From positions 21,040-46,039 of the forward strand of contig KV908626.1 in the NCBI GenBank assembly GCA_002005505.1: a DNA stretch of 25,000 nucleotides. Direction: 5' to 3'. The notes beneath the pieces were generated by a model. That model worked only from the letters and a program-made list of their open reading frames with translations. It had not been told where the DNA came from and searched no databases. The stretch comes from Botryococcus braunii (Eukaryota > Chlorophyta > Trebouxiophyceae). Positions 9,618 through 17,792 of the stretch are shown here, in pieces; within the stretch, counting starts at the first letter, position 1, and each line of letters opens with the position of its first letter. A program made the translations under genes and the position numbers.

Positions 9618-9685
9618 CTCCTTCTTCAGGCTCGCTACGTTAAGCATCCCGACAATGTCTTTGATTTCACAGATTACCCTGGATT
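9618..9685 (-). CDS. Family X upstream exon, minus copy
   Basis: The minus strand has tttttag, then 68 bases reading SRVICEIKDIVGMLNVASL and ending KKE before GTCCGT. It ends on a codon boundary, matching the first codon of the next exon at 9524. The plus-strand copy has a loosely similar run (TVLRAYNTVMNMSDPKSLE) directly before its FWPV block. The opposite strand is also open and protein-like here (ARYVKHPDNVFDFTDYPGF), so strand assignment rests on splice phase and position. Confidence 0.45.
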
Positions 9686-9912
9686 CTAAAAATGATTAAA
9701 ATTTGAAACTGAGTTCGTGAGAGCTTAGTGTATAGCATCGCATTGGAACCCGTCACTAAATTCTGGTTGACATGGACGACTCAGGGCTGTTACAAATTGA
9801 CACAATTACCGGTAATGAAGGGAGGAAGATACTAAATAAAGAAGTATAGGTCTAAAAATTGATTATTTGGAAGCCACTAACGATTCAGGTACGTCTCCCA
9901 CGGTCAGCGTTG

Positions 9913-9932
9913 CCCCCCGGGGGGGGGGGGGG
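9913..9932. repeat. C6-G14 homopolymer junction
   Basis: Six C bases run directly into fourteen G bases and then a GC-rich tail. It can fold on itself and is a likely site of sequencing or replication error. Confidence 0.85.
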
Positions 9933-9989
9933 CGGCGGGGGGACCGAACTTCACCTGCAAAATAATATATGCATGCAGAGGGGAAACAG

Positions 9990-10166
9990 GTTATTAAAAA
10001 CTTGAAAGAATTAACTAGGGCTGACAAAGTCCGGGGGGACACGGCCTTCCGTACCATGGAGAGTATTCGCTCGTGCTTGCTCCGCCCTATAAATGCGTGC
10101 GTTGGTAGCATCAGTCAGAAGATTTCGATGGATTTTATGCTGTCAAAAAATGGTTTGGAACTGTGA
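9990..10166 (+). CDS. Block Z exon (RGDTAFRTMESI)
   Basis: After the acceptor gaaacag a plus-strand frame reads VIKNLKELTRADKVRGDTAF, then RTMESIRSCLLRPIN, and runs to a TGA at 10164-10166. Within it RGDTAFRTMESI matches RGAFNAIESI in the exon at 22936-23035, with supporting base identity (CCAT.GAGAG.ATT). The two copies lie on the same strand about 13 kb apart. The minus strand is also open, but the duplicated frame favours plus. Function unknown. Confidence 0.45.
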   Translation, partial: VIKNLKELTRADKVRGDTAFRTMESIRSCLLRPINACVGSISQKISMDFMLSKNGLEL

Positions 10167-10172
10167 CTGCTA

Positions 10173-10488
10173 TCACTCATTTATTGCTGCTCCAAATGTG
10201 GGCCAAATGCCCCTCGCATGTATGTCTGCGGATCCGACACTTTCTGGCACTGGATGATAGCGATTGCTGATTGTGGGGCAGTGACATTTGGTAATTCCCA
10301 GTTCTGTAACAAGTTGTTCCGTTGTTTGGATGGCATCCTCTTTGCCAGAAGCTGCCGTCTGTGACGAGGGAGGAAGGGGGTGGGATCTGGGAAAGCTCGT
10401 ACGAATAAACCCCATTTGATAACCGATGAGGTAAAAAAGTTGGCCAACACGTGCGATGGCCCGATCGGAACGCATCATCGGTCCACTT
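10173..10488 (-). CDS. Unrecognised 3' exon, minus strand
   Basis: After tgtaccag the minus strand reads SGPMMRSDRAIARVGQLFYL, then SSQTAASGKEDAIQTTEQLV and RYHPVPESVGSADIHARG, ending AAINE before TGA. About 104 codons with normal composition. A second minus-strand frame is also open over part of it. It lies upstream of the family X exons on the same strand, but its stop suggests either a separate gene end or read-through past a donor. No motif is recognised. Confidence 0.45.
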
Positions 10489-11227
10489 CTGGTACAGTGA
10501 ACCACATTTTAAAAGCAACCGCACATGGACACAGAGTCGCGCACCGTACGTGAGATTACGCCAGTTTGCAAGCAATACAAAGCGTGGATCCTTTCCATTT
10601 GTTTTTCATTTAAAAAAAACCCCCCCAAATCCGTAATCCATGTGCTACACACGCAGTTATGCACTTTCCCAGGCCCTGTGTTGTGGAAGTGTTTAGTGTG
10701 TAGTGCCTTACCCTCAGAAGAGCAATTGTGGACGACGAGGTGTGAAAGGCTAGCTTTAGGTAGTAAAGCAGTACGGACATTAGTATCCAGAGGTAATGGA
10801 GTGTATTAGGAGGTCAATTCAGGAGGTGTTGCAATACACACACACACGCTTTGCAAGATGTAGTTTATAGGTGAGATCACGTACCAATAGCATGACTCGG
10901 CACTTGATTGGGACTACAAATGCACTACGGGTGCATCACACTGTTGCCAATTGAGTCCGTGTGTCACATAGTGGTCGCTGCTCAGCTCCTAGATACAGCG
11001 TGAGAGCAACCACCATCTATGTCACCTCCGTGTTTGCACCCTGCAGGAATACGCCAGCCCATAATCGTATACCCTGGGACCCAGGGCTGGGCTTGTGCAT
11101 ACCCTCTGGGTCCCTGGAAGGGACTCCTTCCCGTGTCCGTCTAGACAAGTCTGGAAAAGTCGGAAATAACCATATTATTGGGGAAGATTAATCAGGAGGC
11201 TGTGAGAAAAGTGGGGTGCGAGAAGTG

Positions 11228-11230
<3 letters not shown>
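10489..11230. other. No supported gene
   Basis: Open frames here are short and unconvincing. A GC-rich fold-back, accctgggacccagggct, lies near 11071-11088. A five-unit CA run is at about 10838. The stretch ends at the compound microsatellite. Confidence 0.4.
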
Positions 11231-11521
<291 letters not shown>

Positions 11522-11582
11522 GGGGAGGATTTGGGGGGGGGGTGGGGCAAGTTGTGGAATGTAGTGCAGAGCGGACTTAATT

Positions 11583-11823
11583 TGTAGCAGGGGTTCAACG
11601 ATCTGGCGAACCTCGTGACGCGTAACGGCGTTACACGTGCAGTAGCGCACCGGTGGTGCTGCTGTGCGGGCAGAGATTGGACAAGATAGAGAGGTGTTAG
11701 GATAGTCTAGGCACCTAAAGGCTTGGGTTTAGAGTTATAGAGACCTTGGGTGAGAGGTGGAGCCCCATAATGTAAGGTTCGTTGCAGTCGGGGTTTGGGA
11801 CCTTTGCCGATCGGTCCGTGACA
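11583..11823 (+). repeat. 5' LTR
   Basis: 241 bp starting tgtagcaggggttcaacg and ending ggtccgtgaca. It differs from the 3' LTR at 11751 (T instead of C) and 11769 (A instead of T). Its last 89 bases form the left arm of the hairpin described separately. Confidence 0.95.
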
Positions 11824-11928
11824 GTGGTACCGATACCACTGTCACGGACCGATCGGCAAAGGTCCCAAACCCCGACTGCAACGAACCTTACATAATGGGG
11901 CTCCACCTCTCGCCCAAGGTCTCTATAA
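11735..11928. repeat. 95-bp-stem hairpin over the LTR end and leader
   Basis: Bases 11735-11829 are the reverse complement of 11834-11928, with a 4-base loop (ccga). Only 11751/11912 (T opposite G, a wobble pair in RNA) and 11769/11894 (A opposite A) do not match. The left arm is the last 89 bases of the 5' LTR plus six bases; the right arm is an inverted copy of it in the leader, where the primer-binding site normally lies. At both variable positions the right arm matches the 3' LTR, not the 5' LTR. The right arm carries tataaaa on the plus strand. Confidence 0.95.
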
Positions 11929-12538
11929 AACTTAGTGCATTCTCGAGAGGCGGTACAGCAGTACTGGAGTCTAACCACGGGGCGTGGGTCGGAAGCTAAA
12001 CGGACAGGAACGGAAGCTACATCTCAACGCAAGCGTGCTAGGCGTGCTTGACGCCCTGGCAGGTCGGGTCGGCCCCTTGGTGCTCCTTTTGTGGGAAGCT
12101 CTGGACGTGGCAACCAGAGTGCACCTTGGGGGTACTCCAGTATGGGTAGACCTTAGGAGTGGAACGGACATGGGAACGGACGAGAGTGAGGCGCGTGGCC
12201 CCTCTCGGGTGCGTGCGGTGCTAACCGCTCACCCTGGACAGGACACATGTGTAGAGTGTCGCGACTTGTGTTTACCCTGATGTATCGTGATGTGGAAAGG
12301 ACCAGTGGAAAGGACTGGACTAGTTGTCGTATCGGTTCCCGGGTTCGCGTAAAGGACAGGACTGGACATGTAGGAACATACACGGACTGGACTGGATATG
12401 TAAGGAATGGACAGGACAAGGGGTCCGGCTGGGGCTGGGGACGCCGGACTAGCGACTCTCGGTCTCTAAAGCTCCAAAACCTAAAGCCTTGGGTGGTTAG
12501 GTTAGTCTCCTTACCTACTTGGCCGGGACGTCCAAGAT

Positions 12539-12551
12539 AGGAGGGGGAGGA
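12539..12551 (+). other. Polypurine tract before the 3' LTR
   Basis: Thirteen unbroken purines (aggagggggagga) end exactly at the first base of the 3' LTR. In LTR retrotransposons this tract primes plus-strand DNA synthesis. Its position sets the orientation of the element as plus. Confidence 0.9.
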
Positions 12552-12792
12552 TGTAGCAGGGGTTCAACGATCTGGCGAACCTCGTGACGCGTAACGGCGT
12601 TACACGTGCAGTAGCGCACCGGTGGTGCTGCTGTGCGGGCAGAGATTGGACAAGATAGAGAGGTGTTAGGATAGTCTAGGCACCTAAAGGCTTGGGTTTA
12701 GAGTTATAGAGACCTTGGGCGAGAGGTGGAGCCCCATTATGTAAGGTTCGTTGCAGTCGGGGTTTGGGACCTTTGCCGATCGGTCCGTGACA
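12552..12792 (+). repeat. 3' LTR
   Basis: 241 bp, 239 identical to the 5' LTR. It is followed by the second copy of the target duplication, taatt, and then by resumed host coding sequence (tatcacttctgg). Confidence 0.95.
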
Positions 12793-13005
12793 TAATTCTT
12801 ATCACTTCTGGGTAGAAGCAGGCCTGCGCAAGGTTTGGCTTGCAACAAAATCATATGTAGCTTTGCTTCCATGGAGAATGGACTCAGCAACTATCGTTGC
12901 CCATATGCGTGGTGTTGACATTTTGGATATCTACCGCGGTGTGCATCGCCCATTTGAGATTGAACGCCATAAAGACGAAGAATATCACATTTTGAGGAGC
13001 CAATT

Positions 13006-13655
13006 CCAGTGCATCCCTTAGTGTCACAGGGCAATTGCCAAAATAGCAATTTTTCGACAGAATATTTATTTTTCACGTGCCAATGTGTGGCAACTTCCAA
13101 TGGATTTTATTTTTTTTCCGGTTGCCCGGTTTTTTCCGGTTCCTGTGGCAACTTCACAGGGTTAAAGCTCAATTTTTAGTTGCCAATGCGAAATTTCGTT
13201 TAGAAGGCCTTGGGCCCATCTTCAACCCATACAATCCCAATTGCTAAGTATTGAACATTATCTACAGCTGAACTGTCGTCTATCACCACCCCAACAAAAC
13301 CCCCCTCGCATTTTGCCAAGGAGTCCTTGAGATACCTCAATTCGGCTTCGGCCAGCGCGGAAAAGAACTCCCTCCCCAAGTGCTTAGACCAATGCTTATC
13401 TGCGCTCCGATTTCGGATATCCACTGGCAACTTCGGTCCATAACCAATTAATTTCAGGTTGCCATGGCAACTTTTGGTACGGGTATAATAATTACTGGTT
13501 GCCACCGATTGGCAACCTCCGCCATAAAAAATTTATATAGGTTGTCAAAAATGGCAATCGCACCAGCCCAAAGTATATTTAAAATTGCTATTTTCAGCCC
13601 CCCATTATTAAATAATGCCATTTTGGCAACCAGTTGCCACTAAGGGATGCACTGG
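13006..13655. mobile_element. 650-bp terminal-inverted-repeat DNA element
   Basis: The ends are exact inverted copies for 18 bases (ccagtgcatcccttagtg), then similar for about 30 more, around ttgccaaaatggcaat. The host hexamer ccaatt is duplicated on both sides (13000-13005 and 13656-13661). The motif ggcaac, or its complement gttgcc, occurs about eleven times inside, on both strands, a possible set of subterminal transposase-binding sites. No transposase is visible, so it is non-autonomous. A 6-bp duplication does not point to one superfamily. It carries a minus-strand open frame, perhaps a captured gene piece. Confidence 0.85.
13200..13505 (-). CDS. Open frame carried inside the TIR element
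   Basis: A minus-strand frame of 101 codons ends VEDGPKAF and TAG. From about residue 20 it reads as normal protein: GPKLPVDIRNRSADKHWSKH, then FFSALAEAELRYLKDSLAKC and GGFVGVVIDDSSAVDNVQYL. The first residues overlap the ggcaac motifs and may be fortuitous. It has no transposase signature that can be seen and is too short for one. It may be a gene fragment captured by the element, or a decayed remnant of its own protein. Not recognised. Confidence 0.5.
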   Translation of the reverse strand: MATSNYYTRTKSCHGNLKLIGYGPKLPVDIRNRSADKHWSKHLGREFFSALAEAELRYLKDSLAKCEGGFVGVVIDDSSAVDNVQYLAIGIVWVEDGPKAF

Positions 13656-13670
13656 CCAATTCCCAAGTTG

Positions 13671-15997
13671 AATGTGGCTTGAAGAGTTGCATTCATCTGG
13701 ATATCACCCAATGCCGAGTGTTGTCGTTGTTTTGCAAATCAATGGGGATCTTCAATGGGGTTGATATTAAACATCGATGTCCACACGCCTTTTATGAAAT
13801 TTTGCCCGAACGTTCTACATCAGACGTCGATGCACAATGTCTGCAGAGCTCATGAACAGAATTTGATATGCGACAATAATCGTTACATGCCTGTGAAGGG
13901 TTTCATGTCGGAGATCATGATGTGGGCCTGTGTAGGGATTCATATCAGATCGCGATGTCTATCCATCTGTTGTGGCGTGTGTGAGGCCTCAATATCCACA
14001 TATCTGTACTGGATTCGATGCGGGAGATCGAAATCCACATGTACGTACATGTATGTATGTGCACACATGTGTATAGTACTTGCAAATGGATATCAAAGGC
14101 ATTGATGTCAACATGTGGACATGTACATCTCTGTCCAGAGCCCCTTATGGTTGCAGGAAATGCCATAGCTATTAGACACCCAGGACCTTACGATAACTGC
14201 AAGAATGGTGCACTTAGAGGGTTTAGGAAGTGAGACGGAGACATTACATTCAGCTTGCACGGAATCCCTTACAATCTGTATCCTTGTTGCGCCGACTAGA
14301 GACACGTCCCTTGAGCTACGCTACTACCCGGCACACTTGCCGTATTGCACTTTCCACGAGACCTTATCCAGAAGGACCATGATAACACGGATCCGACCCG
14401 AGCACTTAGCCGATTCGAACCCGGTCCTAGTCACTGTTACAATAACTCAGAGAGGAATAGGTCAATCAAAAATTTAAAGTTCCTTTGCGCCTCCCTCGCC
14501 CCGTGTCTTCTTTCACCACATGTTTTGCAATATCACCTTTCCTATCTGGCCCCTTTATTCCGCTTACCCGCATACGGTGTGCGGTTAGGATAGGCTTCAC
14601 TCTTTATACTAAATTTTCACCGTCGTGCACTTGTTTCAAGGCCTCCTAGAGTGAGCTCGAACTGACAGGTGATTCATGCTGTATTTCAATAGTTAATTCA
14701 TACGCGTCGCCCTGGTGGTAATACTCCGGCGTCAGAGCGGAGTTGTGTGCGAACAATTTCACACAACTCGGACACAATCTGTTGTATGACAGGCATGACA
14801 CATATTTTTATGTCGTACAACCCCAGGGCATCATAACATAACCACTAGTTGCGGGACAATACATTTACGTCTATTATCTTTCATGCGTCAGATCTCATGA
14901 GATGTGTGTGCAGATCTGAGCTTTCAAGGCCCGGGAACTCGGCATGGATTAAAAGAGAGTTTGAAGGGACTTTACATGAATATATATTATGAGCAAGGTG
15001 CGTCGATTCCAAGCAGATGCTTTGACATATGTCGAACCCGTTCTTACTGGACCTGCGCAGGTTCTGCAACCAGGACCTGCGCATGCGGGCTGTGCACCGC
15101 TGTATATAAACAGGTCCTGTATAGTCCAGATCTGGGCTCCAGCTTCTGGAACCCCCCCTTTATAGGAGATGTCCTTGACTCGTGGAGGTATCCACTTGTG
15201 GATTTAAAGGCTTGTTAGCATGCTGGTCTAGGCTCCATTCGGGGGTCTCTACAAGTAGAGAAACAACAGCGCTGCACAACATACATAGTGGACGTACTGT
15301 GCAGGGCCTTGGTGGCGCTGACGGTGCTATGAAAAGAAAAGCAAAGAATTATGGATGCAGGTTTGATGAAGCTGAGTAACACGTGGGCAGCAGGGATATA
15401 TTGCGATTTTCGCGCCCCCAAGATTTACACACATGAACCAGTTCAACAGCAGGAGAGCTGATGGCGCTCTAGCTAGTGATAGAGGGATCTGTCCCCTGAC
15501 GGATAGGTACGTACCTCTACAGGTCTTAGTTTCCCTTCAAAGACCCTTAAGTGTGAGGCTGACCAGAACTGACAGGGGCCTGTGGCCGAACTCCTCAACC
15601 GGGACGGACTGCTTGCCCTGCAAAAAGCACCGTTGTTTTGGTCCCGCCCCCGAATCAAGACCGCGTGAGACGGCGAGAGCTGTTCTGACACCGTCACCTT
15701 CTTACCGGTAGGACACGATATTTGCATGGTTCCGTGCTAAAAGGCACATATCATCAGCCGATGACTCCCACCATGCCCAATTTCCCGCGCAAGGGGTCCC
15801 ATTTGAGTCCAGAATCCCCAAAATGTTAACCTCTAGGGAACTCGTGGCCCGTGCAATTACACATCGGGTATCTCCTCTTGATTCTCAAAGCCGAAGAGCT
15901 TGCGCGATCCGGTGTCGTCCACCGCAAGCTCTGCAGGGAGAGTGCCAACTCAGCTGGCGGCTTTCAATTAAAACTGCAAGTGCGTATCTGTCTGCAC
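13671..15997. other. Mostly non-coding, one weak candidate exon
   Basis: No firm gene. The best candidate is a plus-strand frame at 14205-14477 that includes ESLTICILVAPTRDTSLELR and FHETLSRRTMITRIRPEHLA, 90 codons of normal composition but without splice or family support. A short run at about 15578-15666 (GPVAELLNRDGLLALQKAPL in one plus frame) is also protein-like. A 16-bp palindrome, acatgtacgtacatgt, lies at 14037-14052. The rest shows nothing recognisable. Confidence 0.35.
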
Positions 15998-16286
15998 CTT
16001 AGAGTATCGTTGCTTATATGGTTCCTGGTACACGATAGAAAGCCCATCAATCTTGCTTTCCGTGGCATGCTGCAAGAACGGAGGCTTTAAGTGGTCATAG
16101 GGAATGGTTCCCCCAAAGAATACAAGCCTTCGCGATGCAAACAGAGTCATAAGATTTTGATTCCACATTGTGCGATTGCAGATATTCTGCCGTGCAGGAT
16201 TACTCGGACGAAAGAAGACATGAGAACTTCCGAGGTCCGGATCCACTTCCGTCCACATACTCCGACTCAAGAAAGAGTATGGGTAA
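15998..16286 (-). CDS. Well-formed minus-strand exon, unrecognised
   Basis: Between acceptor atatctcag and donor AAG|GTGCAG lie 289 bases open in one frame. It reads YPYSFLSRSMWTEVDPDLGS, then HVFFRPSNPARQNICNRTMW, LMTLFASRRLVFFGGTIPYD and SKIDGLSIVYQEPYKQRYSK. Composition is rich in aromatic residues and proline, typical of a folded protein, and both boundaries are good. It is on the opposite strand to the family X copy that begins about 50 bases to its right, so the two may be divergent genes or unrelated relics. No domain is recognised. Confidence 0.6.
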
Positions 16287-16339
16287 CTGAGATATCGCAG
16301 TAATTATCAAATTCTGTCAGTCCTCTGCAGCGATAAAGT

Positions 16340-16820
16340 TTGCCTCAAGTTCGTTCTTTGACCACCCTTTATACGTTGAACGCAAAAGGTTTGTGGTCTG
16401 ATGGAATTCATTCTATAGGCCATAAGACAGAAAGGATGTATCATAATGAACCTGGACAAATAGACATCGGAAGATTGGGAGATTCGATTACTGCGTTTGA
16501 CTCGCATACAGCACTCTGGACAGTTCTGAGGGCATATAACACTGTTATGAATATGAGCGACCCCAAATCTTTGGAATAACGCTTGCCAAATCTGTTGGGG
16601 ACATCAGTTAGTGCACTTTGAAGCAGACAGCCTTCAGGCGAGCCACGGACGGAACGGTAGGCTACCTGCACATGTTGAAGAGTTCTGGCCAGTGGTTGGG
16701 TATGATTCAGTAGATACTGCCTCCGAACTTGTCTTGACACTGCTGGATGGATGCCAAATAAAGCTCACGAAGGCAGAAGTTAGACATTTCCGTGGTTTTG
16801 AGCTACGCACGGTGGTGGAG
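16340..16820 (+). pseudogene. Family X core, plus copy, with frameshift
   Basis: The first part (to 16576) reads GLWSDGIHSIGHKTERMYHN, then ITAFDSHTALWTVLRAYNTV, ending DPKSLE before a TAA. One base later, in the next frame, the sequence continues NACQICWGHQLVHFEADSL, then EFWPVVGYDSVDTASELVL. The minus copy has an intron of about 90 bases at this point; here there is none, and the extra T at 16577 breaks the frame. The block ends LRTVVE at 16820 followed by GCGCGT, where the minus copy has a GT donor, so the splice site is altered or uses GC. Most likely a decayed copy. Confidence 0.6.
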
Positions 16821-17117
16821 GCGCGTCTTCTTCTTTACACATGCTTGAGACCCCCATCATGAGTTCCCGTCATGATTAGGGTTAATAAATAATCCATATG
16901 AATTCTCAGAAAGGCTCATACGATCCCCAAAGCTCGTGTGCATGCAGTCGGAACTCCCAGGAGTGCCATGTTCAGTTTGCACTTTTTTGTTGTTTGTTTT
17001 TGTTTTTGTGTGTTTTTTTTTTTTGCAAATTTGCCAAGATGGTTAAATTTTCAACGTTTCAACTCCCATGCGATAACGGTCACCCCTTATCACTGAATTT
17101 GTGTTGCTTCTTTGCAG

Positions 17118-17189
17118 GAGTACACGAAGAAACTAAGCAATGCTCTGCAAAGTACCCATGGGGGTACTTATGCAGTCAACTTGATACAG
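17118..17189 (+). CDS. Family X 24-codon exon (EYTK block), plus copy
   Basis: Bounded by a pyrimidine-rich acceptor (tgcttctttgcag) and donor ATACAG|GTGAAA. It reads EYTKKLSNALQSTHGG, then AVNLIQ. It matches the minus-strand exon at 8666-8743 in frame, ends and the EYTK start and L-(I/L)-Q end. The preceding 260 bases hold a T-rich tract and no other exon. This exon is intact although other parts of this copy are broken. Confidence 0.62.
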
Positions 17190-17460
17190 GTGAAAATACC
17201 ATTGTTTACAAGAGGGTTACCTTAGGGGGACCAACGCGATAACACCTATAGCTAGTTTTCTCACGTGTAGGTAGTCTCCTATGTTTGGCACATTGTGACA
17301 GCAGCAACTGAAGAGCAACAGCTAAGTATGCTCTGTACACAATGTGATGGTGTTCTTGTATACATGAACATCAACAACATCATTGGAGACATGGATGTCT
17401 TCAGTATTAAACATCCCTCATGCTAGTGTCCGATGGCAATATGATGACGGCAAGAACATA

Positions 17461-17514
17461 TTGTTGTTGTTGTTGTTATTGTCCTTATTCGTGTTGTTGC
17501 TGTTGCTGCTGCAG
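17461..17514. repeat. Decayed (TTG)n/(CTG)n repeat
   Basis: Triplets of TTG drifting to CTG and ending ctgctgcag. The final CAG serves as the acceptor of the following exon, so the repeat forms the 3' end of an intron. Confidence 0.8.
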
Positions 17515-17646
17515 TATAGCAACAACTGGGTTATCAAGGAGGGCAGTAATAATCATGAAGACCTCTTTAAAGATCGTCAAGAACTATGGCTTGAGCGTCG
17601 GCGCTGGAATATGTCAAGAACATGGATGGGAGACATGAATCAATGA
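17515..17646 (+). CDS. Charged exon ending in a palindrome
   Basis: After ctgctgcag the plus strand reads NNWVIKEGSNNHEDLFKDRQ, then ELWLERRRWNMSRTWMGDMN, and stops at TGA exactly at the centre of a 30-bp palindrome. It is rich in Arg, Glu and Trp. The counterpart is not found in the minus-strand copy. The last 60 bases are the left arm of the inverted repeat at 17585-17709, so the natural exon end may have been overwritten by the inversion. Confidence 0.45.
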   Translation, partial: YSNNWVIKEGSNNHEDLFKDRQELWLERRRWNMSRTWMGDMNQ

Positions 17647-17709
17647 TCATTGATTCATGTCTTCCAGCAATGTCGTTCGATGTATTTAAGCGCCGGGGCT
17701 CAAGCCATA
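17585..17709. repeat. 125-bp inverted repeat with perfect 30-bp core
   Basis: The centre gacatgaatcaatg/catt... (17632-17661) is a perfect spacer-free palindrome. The outer arms tatggcttgag (17585) and ctcaagccata (17709) match exactly, as do cggcgct/agcgccg. The stretch between outer and core arms has diverged. So one arm looks like an inverted duplication of coding sequence, with partial decay. No target duplication is evident, so a replication template switch fits at least as well as a transposon. Confidence 0.85.
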
Positions 17710-17792
17710 AGCTGTTAAAATCTCTGGAGAGATGCATCTGCACCCTTGATCTGCTGTGATTGTAAGACTGACATGGTCAAGGGAATCTGCAG

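Larger units (their letters stand above)
11583..12792 (+). mobile_element. Complete non-autonomous LTR retrotransposon (TRIM-like), 1,210 bp
   Basis: Two 241-bp direct repeats (11583-11823 and 12552-12792) begin TG and end CA. The 5-bp sequence taatt flanks the whole unit (11578-11582 and 12793-12797). A purine run sits directly before the 3' LTR. The 728-bp interior has no frame resembling gag, protease, reverse transcriptase, RNase H or integrase; the longest is about 98 codons and G-rich. Small size, no coding capacity and intact ends fit a terminal-repeat retrotransposon in miniature, moved by enzymes from another element. The LTRs differ at two positions, so insertion is recent. The interior at about 12290-12420 has repeated ggactgga/ggacagg words. 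Confidence 0.93.
11543..13670 (+). pseudogene. Coding exon split by two mobile elements
   Basis: Removing the LTR element with one taatt copy, and the TIR element with one ccaatt copy, leaves a single plus-strand open frame. Before the first insertion it reads GKLWNVVQSGL. Between the insertions (12798-13005) it reads YHFWVEAGLRKVWLATKSYV, then DSATIVAHMRGVDILDIYRG and ERHKDEEYHILRSQ. After the second it ends FPS and TGA. About 90 codons. The frame is open across both joins, so the target was protein-coding when hit or shortly before. Gene family not recognised; a splice site rather than the TGA may be its true end. Both insertions disrupt the product unless it is multicopy. Confidence 0.65.

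Noticed and set aside
11984..12280. 98-codon open frame inside the LTR element as a gag or other retroelement protein
   Set aside because: No Cys-His knuckle or polymerase motifs, no matching frame elsewhere, and the minus strand is equally open. The element is best regarded as non-coding.
14405..14440. tRNA-like T-loop word on the minus strand (gggttcgaatc)
   Set aside because: The flanking bases do not form the T stem and no acceptor, D or anticodon arm is present.
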